From an uncultured Eubacteriales bacterium (lineage in GTDB: Bacteria > Bacillota > Clostridia > Monoglobales > Monoglobaceae): a DNA stretch of 15,108 bases. Below, in pieces: positions 6,847 through 15,108 of this stretch. The stretch's first letter is position 1, and every line of letters starts with the position of its first letter. The notes under the pieces were generated by a model, which saw only the letters and a program-made list of their open reading frames with translations, was not told where the DNA came from and made no database searches. The translations under genes and the position numbers were made by a program. Location: the NCBI GenBank assembly GCA_905205855.1, contig CAJLFL010000023.1, positions 1 through 15,108 on the forward strand. Reading direction: 5' to 3'.

Positions 6847-6875
6847 AAGACAATGCAAAAACGAATTTTAAGTAT
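6843..6875 (+). repeat. Start-region inverted repeat, gene B copy
   Basis: Partner of the repeat at 6545-6577, in opposite orientation. The first 21 nt (6843-6863) are identical in both. Two mismatches lie in codons 4 and 5. Confidence 0.85.
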
Positions 6876-6927
6876 TCTGACGGTGTTTGCAATGATGATT
6901 ACTATTCTTCCCGATGTTGTTTTGGCG
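6853..6927 (+). other. Signal peptide of protein B (residues 1-25)
   Basis: Basic MQKR, then a hydrophobic core ILSILTVFAMMITIL and VLA before SGG. Sec cleavage is expected after Ala25. The same length and first residues as in protein A point to common ancestry. Confidence 0.85.
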
Positions 6928-9900
6928 TCGGGCGGAAGCGGCACGGCAAGCGATCCGTACAAAATTTCTACGGCAGCAGAACTTGAAGGCATAGGCGATG
7001 GTGCCGCAGGTACATACTATCTGCTGGAAAACGATGTAAATGTTGACCGCTCCTTTAAAACGATAGAGTCGTTTAAAGGAATTCTGAACGGCAACGGCAA
7101 AAAAATAACAGGTATTGATACATATACAGAGGTAACGTATGACGACAGCAGCGGAAAATTAGTTAAAACTACAAGCGGTGCGCTTTTCGGTACAATAGAA
7201 GCTGCGGCGGTAATATATAATCTTACGCTTGACAATCCTAAGTTTTCGGATTTGCATAAGGATATTCCGGAAAAAAAAGGAGGCTATCAGCACTATTACA
7301 GAGGTATACTTGCGGTGACCAACAGAGGTCTGATAGATTCCCTGACTGTAAACAATGCTGACATAAAAGCCACAGCCCATAGAGATATTTCAACTTGCGA
7401 GAGTACCTATACCGCACATAATTTTGGCGGTATTGTGTACGAAAATACCGGAAAGCTGATAAACTCCTCTATAAGCGGAAATTTAAATATAGCCGATGGA
7501 CATCACATGGCAGGGGTTGCGGTTATAAACAGTGGTACAATAGCAAATATGAGGTCAAGCATAAATGTTATACTTAATGCAAACAGTGGGTATAACAGTA
7601 GAACGCTGATGAATGTTTCATGCGGTGTTTCAAATAATTACGGCTTAATTTATAATTTATGGACGGACGGCAAAATAAGCAGTACGATATCCCCATATGA
7701 ACCCTGGCCGAATATTAACGGATATATCTGCGCCGGAAACGAGGAAGGCGGAAGAATAGTCAACTGCTATTATAAAAAGACCTCAAGCGAAAAGGATGTA
7801 ACAGGAGGCGTAAGCAGTGCAGGAGACGGCACGAAAGAAAACATTGTCGAAAAATCTTCTTTAGACAGCACAATATATAACAATAATACGGCGTCTTCCG
7901 ACATTATAGGTCTTAAAAAGCTGAACGATACAACACAGCCGAATATCGTCACATGGAATATGGGCAGCGAGATTGTGAAAACAGAGCTTGTTTACGGCAG
8001 TGCAACAGTAAGCCTACCGATTGCGGTAAATGACGACTATTACTGCGAAAGCTGGAAGGTCAGTGACGGCACAACAATAAACAGTTCCGAAAGCTATACG
8101 GTAACAAAAAACGTAAGCTTTACCGCACAGAATCCGCAGGGAAGATATTATCCCGTGTTCAATGGAACTGTAAAGCTCTTTCCGGATACAACGGCTCTGC
8201 CGGAATACGAATATAAGTGGAAACAGGTTGGCTCTGACGATTTTGTTGAGGCTCCGTCAGATGCCGATATTGCATATTCCGGCGGAATGAAAAGATATGC
8301 GGCAAAAGGCTCAACATATGACAGTAGCTTTTCAGAAGAATATACCGGCGGTTTTAAGGTAAATGACTATATTTATATCAGATATAAAATTGCAGAAAAC
8401 AACGGCAAGCTCAAGAGCGGTACTTTTAACATGTATGACGGTTATATACCGGCGTTTAGAGTATTCAAGGTTACTGTTAATGCGGATAATATATCAGAAT
8501 ATTTTGATGTTAATATTCCGACAGATCAGAAGTATCTTGCAAACGGCGATTATACATTCCCGACAGCTGCGGCAAAAGCCGATGCAAGTCTTGTGTATAG
8601 CGGGAATCCTGTAATTTCATATACCGATGCAGACGACAAAGAGGTTGCTGACAAGCCTACAGATGCCGGCACATATAATGTTCGGTTTTCAATAGATGCT
8701 GACAGTAATTTTTACGGTTTTAATAATCTGAATATCGGCAAATTTACAATCGGCAAGAGAGACGTGTCTGAAAGTGAAAGTAAAATTGTGTTTGATAAGC
8801 AGGGGTATCGTTACGGTGATACGGTCAGTATAAACGCAGGCATAAAAGCAAAAACCTCCTCTGGCGGAACGGTGGATTATGTAAAAGAAGGAACACTGAA
8901 GCTTTATGTAGATGACAGCACCGAGCCTTACGACGGTCTGGAGAAAGCTGTACTCGGTGACATTGTTCAGTTCAACGTAACCGGTTTGGAGCTTGGAAAT
9001 CATAAATTCAAGGTTGAATATTCCGGAAGCGATAATTATGAGGCAAAAACCTTTAATGTAAATACCGCTGTATCAAAAAGTATACCGACAATAAACTTCA
9101 GCTTTGATAAAGATACATATACCTACGGTGATGATATACTGCTTACGGTCAGCGCTCCGGACGACAATCTGGTGATAAAGGACTATAAGGATGATAATGA
9201 AACCGAGGAATACACAAATGCCGATATTGAGTATGTAGGTCAGGATTCGGGCAAGTTTGTATACAAATATAATAAGCCCAAATCGGGAAATCACTATATA
9301 AAGGTGATATACAACGGTTCTTCATATTACGACACAGGCTCTAAAAAGCTGGTGGGAACAGTCAAAAAGGCAAAGCTTGAACCGACCGTAAATCTGAGAA
9401 AATCAAACTGGCATTACGGTGATGATGTAAAGGTTTATGTAACGGCGGCTGATCCGGCAGGAGTTTTGGGTGATGGCAATACCGAGACTGCAACATATAC
9501 CGTAAAGCTGGTGGATGGCAATGGCGTTGTTGTATACACAGGCACAGCAGCCGGAAGCATACCTGCAGATGATTTTGAAATCGGCTTTGACGAAAAGGTT
9601 GCAGCAGGTGAATATACTGCAAAACTGACAATCAAATTTGAAGACGGTTCGGATTATGAAACATATGCTGGCTACGAAGGCATACTTAGTGTAGGAAAGG
9701 CAGAACCTATACGCAGTGATTTTGAAATTAGTGCCTCAGGACTTAGGTACGACAAAAATCCGCATATTATACAGGTTGGTTCAAGGCGTGAAGGCATGGG
9801 CGATATTACCGTTTTGTATGAGGACGTAAATAACCGGGGTACATTAACGGGAGAAGCACCGACAAACGCAGGTTTATATAATATATATGTAAATGTTACC

Positions 9901-12900
9901 GAGGGCACCAACTATACCTCGGTGAATGGACTGCTTGTAAGCACAGTGCAGATATTGAGAAAGAATCCCGAAAGCTCTGAATTTAGTGTTACTTTAAATT
10001 CATCCTCGGACAGAGCGTTTACCTATAACGGTTTGCCGGTTTCGGCAGAGGTTACTCCGGCAGAGGACGGAATCTTTAATATAACAAAGGTGCAGTATTT
10101 TAAGAAGGACGCAGACGGCAATTATACTGTTTTGTTAAGTGAGGCGCCGACAGCTCCGGGAGAGTATGCCGTTAAATGTGATACGGAAATATCAAGTAAC
10201 TATCGTGCGGCAACCGAGCTTACGGTCGCAGAATTTACAATAGAAAAAGCAAGTACTGTGATAACATTAAGCGAGCCGTCAAAGGCGGAATACACAACAG
10301 AGGAGGAGGTAATCGTTAAGGGAGCGTTAAGCCGAAACGGCGATTCGGCACAGTTCCCCTCCGGTAGAGTAACGGCGATTGCCGCAGACTCAATCGGTTA
10401 TGGATATATAGACGAAATGATTGGCGAAAACGGTGAATTTGAGATAGCAGTTCCAACCGAAGTTAAAGCATATACTATTGTTGTAAACTACGGCGGTGAT
10501 GATAATTATTCGTCATACCAAACCAATGACGTGCAGCTTAATGTCGTAAAGACACCGGTAAGCTTTAGAGTAAGCGGAACCGAGCAGCGGTATTCGCCCG
10601 GTATCGAAAGACAAATTACGGTAGAAAACAATACAAAGAAGCTGACAGGCAGCGATATCGAGGTCAGATATTATCCTGTGGACGAAAATAACGGAGTGCT
10701 AAGCTCTGTGATACCTGTTGTAAAGGCTGTTTCTGCCGGAAGATATATGTATGTGATTTCTCTGAGCAGTGATGCAGCAAAACGCTATCAGATACAAAAC
10801 GAATTTAAGGTAAGCAGCACTGATATACCGGATTTCAGCCTTTACGGAAACGCAGGGTATCTGGACATAAAGTCCGGTACTGAGGAAACGCAGAAGCCTA
10901 TATACTTCCAAAGCGGAATAGTAAATAAAAAGACGACCGATGCGCCGTTTATAAATCCGCTTACGAATGATAATGCAAGTACGGTTATATATAAATCAAG
11001 CGACGATACAATCGCCTCTGTTGCGGCAGACGGAACAGTTACCATTCATAAAGCGGGAAGCGTTACCATAACGGCAGAAAGCGTAAAGAGCGGCACAACA
11101 CCGGTTTATGCAAGCTATTTGCTCAGCATAGGCAGAGAAGCCGTTAAGATTTCCGCTGTGGATAAGGAAATAACATACGGCGAGGAGTTTACAGGTACAG
11201 ACGTTGTTTATCCTGACGGTATGAGCGCAGCAGACTTTGGCGGAACTCTCGGATTTAAGACTGATTATTCTGCCGGCAAAAAGGTCGGCACATACGACAT
11301 TACGCCGTACGGACTTACATCCGATGTATACGAAATAGTTTTCGAGGGTGCTTATCTGACGGTTAATCCAAAGGTGCTTGGTGCAAACGACTTTACCGTT
11401 TCGGCAGCCGATAAGGTTTATGACGGAACAAATACGGTAAAGTTGTCGGTTACAACAGCAATACAGGACATCAAGGCTTCTGCAGAGGGTGCGTTTGTTG
11501 ATGTAAACGCCGGTGCAGATAAAGAGGTACTCTATACGATAAACGAGATTACCGGAAAGGACGCTCAGAACTACGTTCTTGAAAACGGCGCTGTTGACGG
11601 CACTGTATCGGCAAGCATTGAAACCGCAAAGGTTACTGTTATATGCGCGCCGTCTACAACCCGTACATATGACGGAAGCGTTCAGAACGTTGAAATATCC
11701 GCAATGGCAAACGGCAGAGCTTTTACGGACTTCAGTATAAAGTATATGCAAAACGGTGCAGAGGTACAGCCGGTTAATGTTGGTGTATACACTGTTACGG
11801 CTGAAACATCAGACGCGAATTATAAGATTTTGCCTTTCAGCGCAACGCTGACAATTAAGAGCGCTTCGCAGGAGGTATTCTCTATAGAGAATGTTCCGGA
11901 TAATGTTTATTACGGCGATACCTTTGCCGTAAGTACGGACGGAGCAGAGGGAACAGTGACATACAGCACTGACAACACAGAGATAGCGGAAATTGATAAT
12001 AACGGAAATGTAACAGCAAAAGCTCCGGGCAGAGTGTCAATTATTGCTGAAAGCACAAAGGACGGTTATATCAGCAGAATAGCCGTTAAGAAGATTGACA
12101 TCAAAAAGAGAATTTTAACTCCGTCGGCAGCTGCGGCAAACAGAACATATAACGGAGAAAACGGCGTTGATGTTTCGGTTGAGCTTGAGAATATCAAGGA
12201 CGGCGACAATGTTACGGCAACGGCAAAGGGAACTATGATAAATTCCGATGCCGGCAGCCAAAAAATTGTTTATGTAAGCGATATAAGGCTCAGTGACGAA
12301 ACAAACTATACGCTCAGTGCCCAAAGCGTACAGACAACCGCAGATATTGCGCCGATAGATATTACGGCGTTTGAAATCAAGGCGGACAGCAAAAAGTATG
12401 ACGGAACAGCGGCGGCACAGGCAGCGGTTATACAAATATCCGATATACTAAATTCGGACACCGGACTTGTGGAGATAGTCGGCAAGGCTGAATTTGACTC
12501 GGCTGACAGCGGTGACAGAACTGTTACGTTTACCGCGGATTCGCTTGCCGGAACAAAGGCTGCAAACTATAGGCTTACGGCAGCAAGCGCAAGTGCGGCG
12601 GCAAAAATCGAACCGCTGAAGGTTAATTTTGTAATCGGACAGACAACATTCATATATGACGGCACAGACAAGGAACTTGCGGTTTCTGCAACGGATGAAA
12701 ACGGCAGAATATACAGGGACTTTACTGTAAGCTATAACGAAACTCCGAATGCAGCCAAAGAATACTCGGCAGAAATCGTGCTGAACGATACCGTAAACTA
12801 TGTTACCGATCAGACTGCGGTTGTTATAACAATAACCGAGGCAGCACAGAACCAGCTTGTTATTGCCGGTCTTCCGGGTACAATCGAATACGGCGACAGC

Positions 12901-15108
12901 TTTAAGCTTGAGGCCTTCGGCGGAGCGGATAACGGAACGGTCGTTTGGAGTGTGAACAGCGGAGCTGCTGAGGTTTCGCAGGACGGTACGGTGGAAATTA
13001 CCGGAACAGGCAAGGCAGAGATAGAGGCGGTAAAGAAAAGCGAGAATTATAATGACGTTTCGGCTAAGGTGATGTTTACGGCAGTGCCGAAGAATGTTAC
13101 CTTTGAGCTTGGCAATCTTGAGCAGACTTACGGAAATGTAACAGAGGTGTCTGTCGTTCCGAGTGTCAGCGCCGCATATCAGATTACCTATGACGGTGAT
13201 ACAGCTCTCCCGCAAAATGCAGGAAAGTATAAGGTAAAGGTTGTTACAGATGATCCGAATTACAGCGGCAGCGCAGCCGATACCCTTATAATAAACAAGG
13301 CACAGCCGACAGGCAGTATCACAGTAAACGATACTTATACCTACGGAGATACAGTTTCTGCGGCGGCGGAGAACATACCTGAGGGAGCAAATGCAGAGAT
13401 AACATATGCCGGTACGGGTATTTATGTTCCGGAAAGCAAGGCTCCGTCAAATGCCGGAAACTATACGGCTATTGCAACAATCAGCGGAGCAAATTATGAA
13501 ACTCTTACCGTTACAAAGAACTTTACGATTGCAAAGGCAGAGCTTACTGTCAGAGCAAAGGATGCAAAGCGTGCCTACGGTGAGGCAAATCCTGTATTTG
13601 AGCTTGAATATGAGGGCTTTAAAAACGGAGAAACCAAAGACGTTCTTTTGTATGAGCCCACAGCGACAGTAAACGCCAATGCTTCAAGTGCGGTCGGCAG
13701 TTATGACATTACGGTTTCCGGCGGTAATGCGGAAAACTATACATTTAAGTATGACAATACAGGCAAGCTTGAAATCACCGGCGCAACAGGCGGCAGTCTG
13801 TATATTACGGGTTCCTCCAATACGGCTTATGTAGGAGATGTTTTCTCACTCCATGCATTTTACGGAAACACTAAGGTTAATGCAACATGGGAAAGCTCTG
13901 ATACATCAGTGGCAGAAATCAGCCAAAACGGCAGTGTTACCGCTTTAAAGGCAGGTACAACTGTTATAACGGCAACCGCTGAGGAAAACTATGGCTTTGC
14001 ACAGGCTGAATTTGAACTTACCGTAAAGCAGACCGGTATAACTCTTGTTCCGTCCGGACTTGTTAAAACCTATAACGGTCAAAGACAGGATATTTCGTTT
14101 GAGCCGGTACTGGGATTTACTCCGATTCTGTCGGGCGACGGTAAAAATGTAGATGTAAAATATACGCTTATCAGCGATCCGTCGGTGACCGAGCCTGTAC
14201 GCGCAGGAATATACAGTGTAACATATACCGTTTTGGACGGTAATGTTGTCGGCGGCGGAACAGCAACCATGTATATTAACAAGGCTGATATAAATGTTAA
14301 GCCGGATGATGCAACAAAGGTTTACGGTGACGAGCCGTCATACAGACTTGTGACAGGTAGCAATCTGATAACAGCCGATGAGCTTAACGAGGTTGCGGCA
14401 AGTGCAATATTCACAAGTGACGGTGCGGACAGAAAAGCGAAAGCCGGTGAGTATGATATCAGCGTTGTTCTGCAAAAGACCTCAAATGATAATCTCAGCT
14501 TTATAGTAAGCGGTACAGGCAAGCTCAATGTTACAAAGGCTCCGCTTACCGTTAAGGTAAAGAACGCAGTACGTGAGTACGGCGCGGATAATCCAGTGCC
14601 TGAGGCTGAGTATTTCGGATTTAAGAATGACGAAACATACGAAGTGCTTGGCGGAGAACTTGTGTTTACATTTGCTGATGATATTAACGCGGATACACCT
14701 GCGGGAGTATATACAGACAAAATAAGCGCAAGCGGATATACTTCGGATAATTACGAGATAAGCTATGAAAGCGGAAATATAGAGATTACCAAAATCGGCG
14801 TCAATGCAAGCGCCGGAGCGGCAAGGAACTCATATCTGACCATTGAGTTTGACAAAGCTTTGGAGGGATTGACGGCTGACAACTTTATCGTGAAGAACGG
14901 CGAGGAGGTTGTTGCTTTAACAAGCGTTACGCCATCCGAGGATAATAAGTCATATACTTTAAGAGGTAATTTTGATACGTCTGTTACCTATACCGTCAGT
15001 GTAAGCCTTACAAGTGATATATATACAATCGTAAGCGAGCCATTGTCTGTTAAGCCTGCGCGCACAAGCGGCGGAGGCAGCAGCGGCGGCGGTGGCGGAG
15101 GAGGTTCT
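6853..15108 (+). CDS. Giant secreted/surface protein B: GLUG-like beta-helix plus long MBG/YDG/Big Ig-like array (3' end missing)
   Basis: I read 2752 codons without a stop from ATG 6853 to the window edge. The start follows GGAG with a 6-nt spacer and opens a signal peptide (MQKRILSILTVFAMMI...VLA). Order: GLUG/M26-type opening at 30-78 (GSGTASDPYKI, then FKGILNGNGKKI) and GxI..N.G.I.N rungs to about 310; an unclassified stretch 377-556; MBG/Big_3-like domains 557-1330; a Big_2-like domain about 1330-1427 (SSDDTIASVAADGTVT); then about 15 domains of near 80 residues, 1430-2647, with YDG-type (KVYDGT 1521, KYDGT 1848), Big_2-like (EYGDS 2012; WESSDTSVAEIS 2346) and MBG_2-like (AYGEANP 2241; EYGADNP 2575) members; an Ig-like domain 2648-2735; a Ser/Gly linker. 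It has only about seven cysteines and lacks the CHCC knuckles of protein A. No enzyme motif is seen. It is probably an elongated adhesin or surface fibre; the anchor lies outside the window. Confidence 0.93.
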   Translation, partial: MQKRILSILTVFAMMITILPDVVLASGGSGTASDPYKISTAAELEGIGDGAAGTYYLLENDVNVDRSFKTIESFKGILNGNGKKITGIDTYTEVTYDDSSGKLVKTTSGALFGTIEAAAVIYNLTLDNPKFSDLHKDIPEKKGGYQHYYRGILAVTNRGLIDSLTVNNADIKATAHRDISTCESTYTAHNFGGIVYENTGKLINSSISGNLNIADGHHMAGVAVINSGTIANMRSSINVILNANSGYNSRTLMNVSCGVSNNYGLIYNLWTDGKISSTISPYEPWPNINGYICAGNEEGGRIVNCYYKKTSSEKDVTGGVSSAGDGTKENIVEKSSLDSTIYNNNTASSDIIGLKKLNDTTQPNIVTWNMGSEIVKTELVYGSATVSLPIAVNDDYYCESWKVSDGTTINSSESYTVTKNVSFTAQNPQGRYYPVFNGTVKLFPDTTALPEYEYKWKQVGSDDFVEAPSDADIAYSGGMKRYAAKGSTYDSSFSEEYTGGFKVNDYIYIRYKIAENNGKLKSGTFNMYDGYIPAFRVFKVTVNADNISEYFDVNIPTDQKYLANGDYTFPTAAAKADASLVYSGNPVISYTDADDKEVADKPTDAGTYNVRFSIDADSNFYGFNNLNIGKFTIGKRDVSESESKIVFDKQGYRYGDTVSINAGIKAKTSSGGTVDYVKEGTLKLYVDDSTEPYDGLEKAVLGDIVQFNVTGLELGNHKFKVEYSGSDNYEAKTFNVNTAVSKSIPTINFSFDKDTYTYGDDILLTVSAPDDNLVIKDYKDDNETEEYTNADIEYVGQDSGKFVYKYNKPKSGNHYIKVIYNGSSYYDTGSKKLVGTVKKAKLEPTVNLRKSNWHYGDDVKVYVTAADPAGVLGDGNTETATYTVKLVDGNGVVVYTGTAAGSIPADDFEIGFDEKVAAGEYTAKLTIKFEDGSDYETYAGYEGILSVGKAEPIRSDFEISASGLRYDKNPHIIQVGSRREGMGDITVLYEDVNNRGTLTGEAPTNAGLYNIYVNVTEGTNYTSVNGLLVSTVQILRKNPESSEFSVTLNSSSDRAFTYNGLPVSAEVTPAEDGIFNITKVQYFKKDADGNYTVLLSEAPTAPGEYAVKCDTEISSNYRAATELTVAEFTIEKASTVITLSEPSKAEYTTEEEVIVKGALSRNGDSAQFPSGRVTAIAADSIGYGYIDEMIGENGEFEIAVPTEVKAYTIVVNYGGDDNYSSYQTNDVQLNVVKTPVSFRVSGTEQRYSPGIERQITVENNTKKLTGSDIEVRYYPVDENNGVLSSVIPVVKAVSAGRYMYVISLSSDAAKRYQIQNEFKVSSTDIPDFSLYGNAGYLDIKSGTEETQKPIYFQSGIVNKKTTDAPFINPLTNDNASTVIYKSSDDTIASVAADGTVTIHKAGSVTITAESVKSGTTPVYASYLLSIGREAVKISAVDKEITYGEEFTGTDVVYPDGMSAADFGGTLGFKTDYSAGKKVGTYDITPYGLTSDVYEIVFEGAYLTVNPKVLGANDFTVSAADKVYDGTNTVKLSVTTAIQDIKASAEGAFVDVNAGADKEVLYTINEITGKDAQNYVLENGAVDGTVSASIETAKVTVICAPSTTRTYDGSVQNVEISAMANGRAFTDFSIKYMQNGAEVQPVNVGVYTVTAETSDANYKILPFSATLTIKSASQEVFSIENVPDNVYYGDTFAVSTDGAEGTVTYSTDNTEIAEIDNNGNVTAKAPGRVSIIAESTKDGYISRIAVKKIDIKKRILTPSAAAANRTYNGENGVDVSVELENIKDGDNVTATAKGTMINSDAGSQKIVYVSDIRLSDETNYTLSAQSVQTTADIAPIDITAFEIKADSKKYDGTAAAQAAVIQISDILNSDTGLVEIVGKAEFDSADSGDRTVTFTADSLAGTKAANYRLTAASASAAAKIEPLKVNFVIGQTTFIYDGTDKELAVSATDENGRIYRDFTVSYNETPNAAKEYSAEIVLNDTVNYVTDQTAVVITITEAAQNQLVIAGLPGTIEYGDSFKLEAFGGADNGTVVWSVNSGAAEVSQDGTVEITGTGKAEIEAVKKSENYNDVSAKVMFTAVPKNVTFELGNLEQTYGNVTEVSVVPSVSAAYQITYDGDTALPQNAGKYKVKVVTDDPNYSGSAADTLIINKAQPTGSITVNDTYTYGDTVSAAAENIPEGANAEITYAGTGIYVPESKAPSNAGNYTAIATISGANYETLTVTKNFTIAKAELTVRAKDAKRAYGEANPVFELEYEGFKNGETKDVLLYEPTATVNANASSAVGSYDITVSGGNAENYTFKYDNTGKLEITGATGGSLYITGSSNTAYVGDVFSLHAFYGNTKVNATWESSDTSVAEISQNGSVTALKAGTTVITATAEENYGFAQAEFELTVKQTGITLVPSGLVKTYNGQRQDISFEPVLGFTPILSGDGKNVDVKYTLISDPSVTEPVRAGIYSVTYTVLDGNVVGGGTATMYINKADINVKPDDATKVYGDEPSYRLVTGSNLITADELNEVAASAIFTSDGADRKAKAGEYDISVVLQKTSNDNLSFIVSGTGKLNVTKAPLTVKVKNAVREYGADNPVPEAEYFGFKNDETYEVLGGELVFTFADDINADTPAGVYTDKISASGYTSDNYEISYESGNIEITKIGVNASAGAARNSYLTIEFDKALEGLTADNFIVKNGEEVVALTSVTPSEDNKSYTLRGNFDTSVTYTVSVSLTSDIYTIVSEPLSVKPARTSGGGSSGGGGGGGS
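6931..7782 (+). other. GLUG-like beta-helix head of protein B (residues 27-310)
   Basis: It opens with GSGTASDPYKISTAAEL and YYLLENDVNVD, then FKGILNGNGKKITGI and GALFGTI...IYNLTLDN, the classic lead-in of GLUG/M26-type repeats. Rungs follow with the pattern G-I/V-x-N-x-G-x-I-x-N: RGILAVTNRGLIDSL 150-164, GGIVYENTGKLINS 192-205, AGVAVINSGTIANM 220-233, CGVSNNYGLIYNL 257-269, GGRIVNCYY 299-307. Such helices often carry the binding face of surface proteins; there is no protease motif (no HExxH). Confidence 0.75.
8521..15057 (+). other. Long Ig-like domain array of protein B (residues 557-2735)
   Basis: More than twenty beta domains. The first part (557-1330) mixes MBG-like and Big_3-like units with YGD at 654-656, 758-760 and 855-857. 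From 1430 on, an aromatic-Gly signature recurs about every 80 residues: Y at 1442, 1523, 1606, 1687, 1766, 1849, 1935, 2013, 2093, 2164, 2242, 2326, 2407, 2491 and 2576. Domains usually end with NY, a beta strand and a K-A/K-I junction. If folded as in known stalks, this would make a long rod. Confidence 0.78.
14284..15108 (+). repeat. Shared 3' module, gene B copy (residues 2478-2752)
   Basis: Partner of the module at 1-831, in inverted orientation and of nearly equal length (825 against 831 bp). It comprises two MBG_2-type domains and one final Ig-like domain, ending in the Ser/Gly linker. Conservation here but not in the middle of the proteins suggests a common stalk base and anchor. Confidence 0.85.
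15067..15108 (+). other. Ser/Gly linker of protein B (residues 2739-2752)
   Basis: SGGGSS, seven Gly, S, cut by the window edge at the same relative point as in protein A (final codons GGA GGT TCY in both). Confidence 0.8.

Larger units (their letters stand above)
6568..6852. promoter_or_regulatory. 285-bp divergent intergenic regulatory region
   Basis: This is the only non-coding stretch in the window. It separates the two start codons and is AT-rich. It contains two back-to-back promoters with the same architecture, an interrupted dyad near its centre, and a ribosome binding site at each edge. I see no small ORF, no riboswitch-like structure and no terminator in it. Because the promoters point away from each other and carry the same upstream box, the two surface proteins are probably controlled by the same factor. 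Confidence 0.9.

Noticed and set aside
6931..7782. M26 IgA1 protease
   Set aside because: Only the GLUG-like lead-in is shared with that family; no HExxH zinc-protease motif is present in the visible protein.
10996..11751. 251-codon open frame on the minus strand, antisense to gene B
   Set aside because: Its product is rich in Cys, Arg and Ser with no domain pattern, it has no good ribosome binding site, and it lies wholly under a frame with clear Ig-like repeats. It is a shadow of gene B's codon usage.
12448..13215. 255-codon open frame on the minus strand, antisense to gene B
   Set aside because: Same reasons: Cys/Arg-rich composition typical of reverse reading of acidic, Lys-rich repeats, and no independent support.
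11140..14793. Repeat array of CRISPR or satellite type
   Set aside because: The ~240-nt periodicity is at protein level with diverged DNA; there are no short identical repeats or spacers.

Overview
The window holds the front parts of two giant, divergently transcribed genes for secreted or cell-surface proteins, with a 285-bp shared promoter region between them and nothing else. Gene A runs leftwards from an ATG at 6567 to base 1 (2189 codons, no stop). Gene B runs rightwards from an ATG at 6853 to base 15108 (2752 codons, no stop). Both frames are open throughout and both are cut by the window edge. I see no RNA gene, mobile element, CRISPR array or third gene.

The likely source is a Gram-positive anaerobe of the gut Clostridia type. 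Supporting signs are GGAG ribosome binding sites, consensus-like vegetative promoters with extended -10 elements, moderately low GC, and long extracellular proteins built from MBG, YDG and Big-type Ig-like repeats followed by a poly-glycine linker. This is inference from style; no marker gene is present.

Layout: 1-27 and 15067-15108 encode Ser/Gly linkers at the two ends. 40-2700 is gene A's Ig/MBG-like domain array. 2701-6318 is its beta-helix-like region, interrupted by Cys/His knuckles (C-x-H...CxxC). 6328-6492 is an acidic linker and 6493-6567 a signal peptide. 6568-6852 is the bidirectional regulatory region. 6853-6927 is gene B's signal peptide, 6931-7782 a GLUG-like beta-helix, and 8521-15057 a long array of about 80-residue beta domains.

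The proteins are paralogs in a particular way. Signal peptide, ribosome binding site, promoter and the last ~275 visible residues match between them, while the middle parts differ. The DNA is therefore organised as a mirror image: inverted promoters, inverted start regions and inverted 3' regions. Both genes are also cut at the same point, directly after the Gly run. I infer that the proteins are alternative or co-displayed surface fibres or adhesins with a common anchor beyond the linker. S-layer-homology repeats would be a typical anchor, but none is visible here. No enzymatic function is recognisable in either protein.
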